NCBI RefSeq assembly: GCF_024055725.1
Contig: NZ_JAMXMX010000025.1
Location: forward strand, 52,036-116,035
Direction of reading: 5' to 3'
Origin: Actinoallomurus spadix
GTDB taxonomy: Bacteria; Actinomycetota; Actinomycetes; Streptosporangiales; Streptosporangiaceae
DNA: 64,000 nt
Below the pieces are notes generated by a model. The model did no database searches. It saw only the letters and a list, made by a program, of their open reading frames with translations, and was not told where the DNA came from. Made by a program: the position numbers and the translations under genes. Shown one piece after another: positions 58,113 through 64,000 of the stretch (the first letter of the stretch is position 1; the number at the start of each line of letters is the position of its first letter).

Positions 58113-59318
58113 ATGCGCGAGGTTGTGGTCTGTGCACCGGTGCGTACGCCGGTTGGGCGGTTCGGCGGTGCGTTGAAGGACGTCAGCGCGCAGGAGCTGG
58201 CGGTGACGGTGATCCGCTCGCTGGTGGAGCGCACCGGCGTCGACCCGCAGGAGATCGGTGACGTCATCCTCGGCAACTGCAACCCGAACGGCGAGGCGCC
58301 CGCCATCGGCCGGGTCGCCGCCCTGGACGCGGGCCTGCCGGTGGAGGTCGCCGGGGTGCAGGTGGACCGGCGGTGCGGATCGGGGCTGCAGGCCGTCGTC
58401 AACGCGGTGATGCAGGTCGCGACCGGCGTGAACGACATGGTCATCGCCGGCGGTACCGAGAGCATGAGCGGCGTCGAGTACTACGCCACCGACCTGCGCT
58501 GGGGCCGGCCCGGCCCGGAGATCAAGCTGACGGACCGCCTGGCCCGCGCCCGCGTCACGGCGGGCGGGGAGCACCACCCCGTGCCGGGCGGCATGCTGGA
58601 GACCGCCGAGAACGTCCGCGAACGCTACGGGATCGGCCGTACGGAGCAGGACGAGCTGGCGCTGCGCTCCCACGAGCGGGCGGTGCGCGCGCAGGACAAG
58701 GGCCTGTTCGCCGACGAGATCGTGCCGGTCGAGGTCCGTGACCGCAAGGGCGTGCAGGTCGTCGACCGGGACGAGCACCCCCGCGCGGACACCACCCTGG
58801 AACGGCTCGCCGCGCTCAAGCCGGTGATGCGCGTCGACGGCGCGACCGTGACGGCGGGCAACTCCAGCGGCCAGAACGACGGCGCCGCCGTCTGCCTCGT
58901 GACGACGCGGGAGCGGGCGACCGCGCTCGGCCTGACCCCGCAGGCCCGGCTGGTGTCCTGGGCCGTGGCGGGCGTGCCCCCGCACCTCATGGGGCTGGGC
59001 CCCGTGCCCGCGACCGAGAAGGCCCTCGGCCGCGCCGGGCTCTCCCTCGACGACATGGACCTGATCGAGCTGAACGAGGCGTTCGCCGCGCAGGTGCTCG
59101 GTGTCCTGCGCGAGTGGAACCTGGACGAGGCCGGCCTGGAGAAGCTGAACGTCAACGGCTCGGGCATCTCCCTCGGCCACCCCGTCGGGGCCACCGGCGC
59201 GCGCATCCTCGCCACGCTGCTGCACGAACTGCGCCGCCGCGACGCGCGGTACGGACTGGAGACCATGTGCATCGGCGGCGGCCAGGGCCTCGCCGCGATC
59301 TTCGAACGCGTCGCCTGA
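58113..59318 (+). CDS. Acetyl-CoA C-acetyltransferase (thiolase)
   Basis: 401 residues with all thiolase catalytic motifs: acyl-accepting Cys88 in DRRCGSGLQAV, the NEAFAAQ motif near residue 315, His356 in GHPVGATGAR, and Cys386 in MCIGGGQG. It catalyses reversible Claisen condensation of acyl-CoA with acetyl-CoA. ATG 58113 follows GGAAGGAGTGGTGAG. Together with the acyl-CoA dehydrogenase gene at 60107 it could serve fatty-acid or ketone-body metabolism, although the two are convergent rather than co-transcribed. Confidence 0.95.
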   Translation: MREVVVCAPVRTPVGRFGGALKDVSAQELAVTVIRSLVERTGVDPQEIGDVILGNCNPNGEAPAIGRVAALDAGLPVEVAGVQVDRRCGSGLQAVVNAVMQVATGVNDMVIAGGTESMSGVEYYATDLRWGRPGPEIKLTDRLARARVTAGGEHHPVPGGMLETAENVRERYGIGRTEQDELALRSHERAVRAQDKGLFADEIVPVEVRDRKGVQVVDRDEHPRADTTLERLAALKPVMRVDGATVTAGNSSGQNDGAAVCLVTTRERATALGLTPQARLVSWAVAGVPPHLMGLGPVPATEKALGRAGLSLDDMDLIELNEAFAAQVLGVLREWNLDEAGLEKLNVNGSGISLGHPVGATGARILATLLHELRRRDARYGLETMCIGGGQGLAAIFERVA

Positions 59319-59343
59319 CCGGCGCGGACCGTCACCCCATGGA

Positions 59344-59384
59344 CGATGACCCGGCCACCTCCGACCAGGCGAGCCGGGTCATCG
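59344..59384. terminator. Hairpin between thiolase and Uma2-type remnant
   Basis: Perfect 12-bp inverted repeat CGATGACCCGGC/GCCGGGTCATCG around a 17-nt loop, 26 bp after the thiolase stop. Confidence 0.5.
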
Positions 59385-59447
59385 AGCCCCGCGCGTTCGC
59401 CCGCAAGCGACGTGCAGACCCGTCCCGGCCACCTGATCGCGTACAGC

Positions 59448-60015
59448 TCAGATCTGGCCTAGGTCGATCTCCGCCGGGAAGGGGGCCGCGACCTTGACGA
59501 CGCCGGTGAACACGTCGCCGTCACGGTAGGTCCTGGTCGCGGGATCGAGGACATACGTGTAGACCAGGGGAACGCCTGTCGCCGCCTGCTCGACGCGCCA
59601 GTAGAACGCGATCCCGGCCTTGGCGTACTGGTCGACCTTCACGATCCGGTCGGTCGTCTCCGAACCCGGTGACACGACCTCCGCCACCAGCAGCACATGC
59701 TCGGGGCGAGTAGGCGTGATGTCGATCGTATCCGCCCGGTACACGACGACGTCCGGGCGGCGATTGGTGAGCGGCACGTCCTGAAAGCCGCACGTCGAAA
59801 TCCGTGTCCGCGTTCCAGTCCGGGCCCGCGGCGGCGTCCAGGGCGTTCGCCAGAATCCGGGCCGGCCGGTTGTGCCGCTTGGACGCACTCGGGCTCACGA
59901 CGACCATCCCGTCCACGATCTCGATCCCGGCGCACTGCTCCTCGGACCAGGAGTCGTACTGCTCCGCCGTGATCTGCTCGTGCATCCACAGGGGAGCCAC
60001 CATGTCGGCAGTCAT
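59448..60015 (-). pseudogene. Uma2-family (PD-(D/E)xK-like) protein gene with a single-base frameshift
   Basis: The first part (from ATG 60015) reads MTADMVAPLWMHEQITAEQY, then EIVDGMVVVSPSASKRHNRPA and DADTDFDVRL-like sequence. The second part, in another frame, reads QDVPLTNRRPDVVVYRADT, LLVAEVVSPGSETTDRIVKVDQYAKAGI (in parts), the family's DVV and EVxSP...K catalytic-like motifs, to a natural stop at 59448. Joining them needs removal of one base in the AAA run at 59784-59786. The intact length would be about 188 residues, normal for Uma2. Either a recent mutation or a sequencing error. Confidence 0.8.
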
Positions 60016-60106
60016 GACGCACCTCCCGGACGCTGCCCGGCGAGACCGATCCCGCCGGCTTCAGCGTACTGTCTCAAGCCGTTGAAGACTCTCACCGAGG
60101 AACAGG

Positions 60107-61261
60107 TCAGCGGAGACGGTGGCGGTCGATGAGCTGCCTGACGATGACGTTCCGCTGGATCTCGTTGGTGCCCTCGCCGACGATCATCAGGGGGGCGTCG
60201 CGGAAGTAGCGTTCGACGTCGAACTCGGTCGAGTAGCCGGCCGCGCCGTGGATGCGGACGGCGTCGAGGGCGATGCGCATCGCGGCCTCGGAGGCGTACA
60301 GCTTGGCCATGCCGGCCTCCAGGTCGCAGCGCTCGCCGCCGTCCAGGCGGTCGGCGGCGTCGAGCGTGAGCAGTCGGGCCGCCTGCAACCGGGTCGCCAT
60401 GTCGGCCAGGTAGTTGCCGATCGACTGGTGCTGCCAGATCGGCCGCCCGAACGCCTCGCGCTCCTGTGCGTACCGCAGGGAGTCCTCCAGCGCGGCGCGG
60501 CCGACGCCGAGCGCCCGCGCGGCCACCTGGATGCGGCCGACCTCCAGGCCCCGCATCATCTGCGCGAATCCCTTCCCCTCCACGCCGCCGAGCAGCGCGC
60601 CGAGGGGTGCCCGGTGGTCGTCGAAGGCCAGCTCGCAGCTCTCGACGCCCTTGTACCCGAGCTTGGGCAGGTCCCGTGAGACGGTCAGCCCGGGCCCGGG
60701 TTCGACCAGCAGGATGCTGATGCCGCGGTGCCGGGGGCTCGCCTCGGGGTCGGTCTTGCAGAGCAGGGCGATGAGGCCCGCGCGCCGCGCGTTGGTGATC
60801 CAGATCTTCGCGCCGTTCACGACGTAGTGATCACCGTCCCGCCGGGCGGTGGTCGTGATCGCCTGCAGGTCGGAGCCGCCGGACGGTTCGGTGAGCGCCA
60901 TCGTCGCCCGCAGCTCACCGGTCGCCATGCGGGGCAGGTAGCGGCGTTTCTGCTCCTCGGTGCCGAAGACGGCGATCAGGTGCGAGACGACCGTGTGGCC
61001 GCCGAACGCCCCGGCCAGGCTCATCCAGCCGCGGGCCAGTTCCTCGGTCACGAGGACGTAGCACCGCTTGGACACGGCGACCTCACCGTACGGCTCGGGC
61101 ACGGCCAGCCCGAAGACGCCCAGCTCCTTCATGCGGTCGATGAGGTGTTCGGGGTAGGTGTTCGCGTGCTCCAGGTCGCGGGCGACCGGGCGTACCTCCC
61201 GGTCGACGAAGTCGGCGACGACCCCGACGATGGCGTGTTCTTCCTCGGTCAGCTCGGGCAC
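60107..61261 (-). CDS. Acyl-CoA dehydrogenase
   Basis: 384 residues in three domains: an N-terminal helical domain, a central beta domain with the signature MALTEPSGGSDLQAI and KIWITNAR, and a C-terminal helical domain with RDAPLMIVGEGTNEIQR, where the Glu of GEGT is the catalytic base. It oxidises acyl-CoA to enoyl-CoA with FAD, passing electrons to ETF. GTG 61261 is chosen over GTG 61285 because AGGAGG lies 7 bases before it. Chain-length preference is unknown. Confidence 0.94.
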   Translation of the reverse strand: MPELTEEEHAIVGVVADFVDREVRPVARDLEHANTYPEHLIDRMKELGVFGLAVPEPYGEVAVSKRCYVLVTEELARGWMSLAGAFGGHTVVSHLIAVFGTEEQKRRYLPRMATGELRATMALTEPSGGSDLQAITTTARRDGDHYVVNGAKIWITNARRAGLIALLCKTDPEASPRHRGISILLVEPGPGLTVSRDLPKLGYKGVESCELAFDDHRAPLGALLGGVEGKGFAQMMRGLEVGRIQVAARALGVGRAALEDSLRYAQEREAFGRPIWQHQSIGNYLADMATRLQAARLLTLDAADRLDGGERCDLEAGMAKLYASEAAMRIALDAVRIHGAAGYSTEFDVERYFRDAPLMIVGEGTNEIQRNVIVRQLIDRHRLR

Positions 61262-61509
61262 GGTCTGGCCTCCTCGGCCTCCCACCGTAGCGGCGGGCGA
61301 GCATGACGGCGGACGGCGCCCGGATCAAGGAGGACCCGTGGGGCGTCCGCCCGCCGGAACACCCCCGGAACACCCCTGCAGGGGAACGTAAAGCCGATTT
61401 GACGGTCACGTAGCGTTAACGACCATTCGGCTGGTTAAACTCAACTTTCGTAGGGCACACGGTGCCCTGTCCGCGGTCCGGTCGGTCAGGGCCCCGTTGC
61501 GGGGGCGCC

Positions 61510-63873
61510 ATGAAGATTGTGACATCCGACCAGGTCGAGCCTCGCCCGCCCGGGCCACGCCTGCCGGCCGAGGTGACCAGTTTCGTCGGGCGTCGGCACG
61601 AGGTCGCCGAGGTCAAGAGGCGCCTGTCGATCTCCCGGCTCGTCACTCTGTGTGGGGTCGGCGGGGTCGGCAAGACCCGGCTCGCCATCCGGGTGGGCGT
61701 CCTCGTCCGCCGGGCGTTCCCCGACGGCGTGTGGCTCGTCGACCTCGCCGCGGTGACCGACCCCGGTGCGCTGGTCCCGGCCGTGTGCGCGGCCCTGAGG
61801 CTCGACGACGTCCCGGCCCGCCCACCGCTGCAGGCACTGATCGACCATGTGCGGGGTTGCCACGCGCTGCTGATCCTGGACAACTGCGAACACCTGCTGT
61901 CGGACGCCGCCCGGCTGGCGGAGGCGCTGCTGCGCTCCTGCCCACGGCTGCGGATCCTGGCCACCAGCCGTCAGGCCCTCGGCATCACCGGAGAGCAGAT
62001 CCTGTGGGTCCCGAGCCTGCCGGTGACCGGCCTCAGCGTCACCGGATCGGACACCGGCCCCGGCGCCGACACCGGGATCGTGGCCGGTGACGCCGTACGG
62101 CTGTTCGCCGAGCGCGCCGAAGCCGTCGTCCCCGGCTTCACTCTCACCGAGGACAACCGCGAGACCGTCGAACGCATCTGCCGCCGCCTCGACGCGCTGC
62201 CGCTGGCCATCGAACTGGCCGCCATACGCCTGCGCGCCCTGTCGGTCCACCAGCTCCTCGCCCGCCTCGACGACCGCTTCCGCCTCCTCACCTGCGGATC
62301 CCGCACCGACCTCCCCCGCCACCAGACCCTCAGCGCCCTCATCGGCTGGAGCTACGGCCTGTGCACCGCACCCGAACGCCTCCTCTGGCAACGCGCCTCG
62401 GTCTTCTCCGGCGGCCTGGACCTCGAAGCCGCCGAAACCGTCTGCGCCGGCGACGGCATCGCCCGCGAGGACATCCTCGAACTCGTCATCGGACTCGTCG
62501 ACAAATCCGTCCTCCTCCGCGAAGAACACTCCGGCACCGTCCGCTACCGCCTCCTGGAGACCATCCGCCAATACGGCCACGAACGCCTCACCGCCTCCGG
62601 CGACCAGCCCCGCGTCCAACGACGCCACCGCGACCACTACCGCGACCTCACCGCCCGCGCCGAACACGAATGGTTCGGCCCCACCCAGATCGCCTGGCTC
62701 GACCGGCTGCGCACCGAACACCCCAACCTGCGCACCGCCCTGGAGTACTCCCTCGGCACGCCGGGCGAGAGCCCCGTCGGCCTGGAGATGGCCACCGGCC
62801 TGCTGCACCACTGGATGGTCAACTACTACCTCACGGAGGGCCGCGACTGGCTGGACCGCGGGCTCGCCGCCGCGTCGGAACGGAACGCCGTACGGGCCAA
62901 GGCCCTATGGGCGGACGCCTGGATGGCCATCATGCAGGCGGACTCCATTCCGGCCCTGCGCATGCTGGACGAGGCCGGGACCATCGGTGTCCTCCTCGGA
63001 TCGCGGTCCATCGACGCGTACGTCGAGCTGTTCCGCGGCATGGCCGCGATGTACGCGACGGACGCCGACTCGGCGATCCGGTACTACGAGAAGGCCGCCG
63101 CCGCGCACCGGGAACTCGGCGACCGGGAGGGCCTGGCGCTGGGGCTGATCTGGCTCTGCCTCGCCTCTTCCCTCCAGCGGACCTCCGAGTCCGCCGTCGA
63201 GTACGGGGAGGAGGGCCTGGCCATCTGCGACGCCGCCGGGGAACGCTGGTACAAGGCGTACCTGACCATGGCACTGGGTGTGGAGGCCTGGCGGCGCGGT
63301 GACGTGAGAGACGCGGCCGAGCTGGTGAGGGGAAGCCTGCGCTCCCACCGGGAACTCGACGACCCGCTGGGGATGGGCGTCGACTTCGAGGTCCTCGCCT
63401 GGATCGCCGCGGCGGAGAAGGACTTCGAGCGGGCCGCCCGGCTCCTGGGGATCCTGCGGACGACCTGGCGACTCATCGGCGCGCCGCCCTCCGGCTACGC
63501 GCATCTGGTCCACTGTCACGAGGAGTGCGCGTCCCGTACGCGAGCGGCCGTGGGCGCCCATGCCTTCTCCGTCGCCTGCGAGGCGGGCGCCGCGATGCCG
63601 TTCGACAACGCGCTGACCTACGCGCTGGGCGAGCGGCGGTTCACGGCCCCCGAACCCGCCGGCTCGCCTCTCACCCGCCGCGAGACGGAGATCGCCCACC
63701 TCGTCGCGGGGGGCCTGAGCAACAAGGACATCGCGGCCCGGCTGGTGATCGCCCAGCGCACCGCCGAGGGCCACGTCGAGCACATCCTGAACAAGCTGGG
63801 CTTCAACTCCCGCGCCCAGATCGGCGCCTGGGTCGGAAAGAGACGCCCCCCGGAAGGAGACGTCGACTCGTAA
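61510..63873 (+). CDS. STAND ATPase transcriptional regulator (NB-ARC, TPR-like, LuxR HTH)
   Basis: 787 residues. About 20-330 is an NB-ARC/AfsR-type ATPase with VTSFVGRRHEVAEV, Walker A CGVGGVGKTRLAI, Walker B ALLILDNCEHLL, and LRILATSRQALG. About 380-690 is helical TPR-like repeats. The C-terminal 65 residues are a LuxR HTH (LTRRETEIAHLVAGGLSNKDIA in parts, then AEGHVEHILNKLGF). It differs from the SARP regulator at 6221 by having the DNA-binding domain at the C-terminus. ATG 61510 follows GCGGGGGC. The 248-bp upstream region is AT-richer, with TTGACG at 61397 as a possible -35. The target is unknown. Confidence 0.93.
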   Translation: MKIVTSDQVEPRPPGPRLPAEVTSFVGRRHEVAEVKRRLSISRLVTLCGVGGVGKTRLAIRVGVLVRRAFPDGVWLVDLAAVTDPGALVPAVCAALRLDDVPARPPLQALIDHVRGCHALLILDNCEHLLSDAARLAEALLRSCPRLRILATSRQALGITGEQILWVPSLPVTGLSVTGSDTGPGADTGIVAGDAVRLFAERAEAVVPGFTLTEDNRETVERICRRLDALPLAIELAAIRLRALSVHQLLARLDDRFRLLTCGSRTDLPRHQTLSALIGWSYGLCTAPERLLWQRASVFSGGLDLEAAETVCAGDGIAREDILELVIGLVDKSVLLREEHSGTVRYRLLETIRQYGHERLTASGDQPRVQRRHRDHYRDLTARAEHEWFGPTQIAWLDRLRTEHPNLRTALEYSLGTPGESPVGLEMATGLLHHWMVNYYLTEGRDWLDRGLAAASERNAVRAKALWADAWMAIMQADSIPALRMLDEAGTIGVLLGSRSIDAYVELFRGMAAMYATDADSAIRYYEKAAAAHRELGDREGLALGLIWLCLASSLQRTSESAVEYGEEGLAICDAAGERWYKAYLTMALGVEAWRRGDVRDAAELVRGSLRSHRELDDPLGMGVDFEVLAWIAAAEKDFERAARLLGILRTTWRLIGAPPSGYAHLVHCHEECASRTRAAVGAHAFSVACEAGAAMPFDNALTYALGERRFTAPEPAGSPLTRRETEIAHLVAGGLSNKDIAARLVIAQRTAEGHVEHILNKLGFNSRAQIGAWVGKRRPPEGDVDS

Positions 63874-63889
63874 GAACTCGTAGGAAAAA

Positions 63890-64000
63890 CGGATCCGGGG
63901 ATCGGCGGCGTCCTGGCGACCGGAGGGGTGCGTCCCGCTGGCGGGCGGATCCGGGGATCGGCGGCGTCCTGGCGACCGGAGGGGTGCGTCCCGCTGGCGG
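63890..64000. repeat. 56-bp direct tandem repeat running into the right edge
   Basis: CGGATCCGGGGATCGGCGGC... at 63890-63945 is repeated exactly at 63946-64000 (55 bp visible). The array starts 17 bp after the regulator stop and may have more copies beyond the window. Not CRISPR: there are no spacers. Confidence 0.85.

Noticed and set aside
61358..61384. Direct repeat GGAACACCCC(C) twice before the STAND regulator
   Set aside because: Only two 10-11-bp copies in a low-complexity stretch; no evidence it is a site.
1..64000. tRNA, rRNA, insertion sequence, attachment site or replication origin
   Set aside because: None could be recognised by reading for conserved anticodon arms, transposase motifs or DnaA-box clusters.

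Overview
The window is very GC-rich (about 70-73% by eye, with GC-biased third codon positions). It contains AfsR/SARP-type regulators, a Ser/Thr kinase with a membrane tail, ECF-sigma and WYL regulators, an NlpC/P60 protein and a Holin-X-like protein. This gene style points to an actinomycete, probably Streptosporangiales (Actinomadura-like); the order and genus are inference. It looks chromosomal. I saw no rRNA, tRNA, CRISPR array, transposase or phage module.

Layout. 1-3.9 kb: an ABC-2 exporter (permease cut by the left edge, plus ATPase) diverging from an OmpR-type two-component pair. 4-9.6 kb: an SDR, then a SARP/AfsR-like regulator translationally coupled to an FAD monooxygenase. 9.6-16 kb: a GCS2-type carboxylate-amine ligase, a Tat-exported esterase, a small disordered protein, a divergent proline dehydrogenase, and a berberine-bridge-type oxidoreductase diverging from a MocR regulator. 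16-19 kb: an MFS transporter with no usable start codon, and a Ser/Thr kinase. 19-25 kb: a copper cassette (CsoR-like operator, CopZ, His-rich secreted protein, CopA, small His-rich membrane protein, DUF305 lipoprotein, permease). 25.2-26.4 kb: an NlpC/P60 cell-wall hydrolase behind a probable ydaO (c-di-AMP) riboswitch.

26.5-37.4 kb is the best candidate for an undescribed system. A LacI regulator diverges from an operon encoding an NMT1/SsuA-type ABC importer, a Gfo/Idh/MocA dehydrogenase, a DUF993 aldolase-like protein and a TIM-barrel isomerase. A second transcription unit encodes a sugar dehydrogenase-like propeller joined to a DUF1080/LamG-type domain. Both promoters read TTGAC-N17-TACG and carry the same perfect 12-bp palindrome GAAAGCGCTTTC just downstream of the -10, so they form one local regulon. 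The parts fit import and 3-keto-type cleavage of an unknown glycoside.

37.5-54 kb: cupins, a NarL-type two-component pair, a CHAP amidase with a structured leader, an ECF sigma factor with its membrane partner, gene remnants, NmrA/TetR and NDH-2-like/MarR divergent pairs with clear palindromic operators, a WYL/MFS pair, an SMI1-like protein, an Orn/Lys/Arg-decarboxylase-fold enzyme, a Holin-X protein and a STAS protein.

54.7-58 kb: a compact, largely overlapping run of CooC-like ATPase, SIS protein, HypC-like, SIS protein and HypA. This is a nickel/hydrogenase maturation set with no hydrogenase structural genes in view, and is the second candidate for novelty. 58-64 kb: thiolase, a frameshifted Uma2-type gene, acyl-CoA dehydrogenase, an NB-ARC/LuxR regulator, and a 56-bp tandem repeat running off the right edge.
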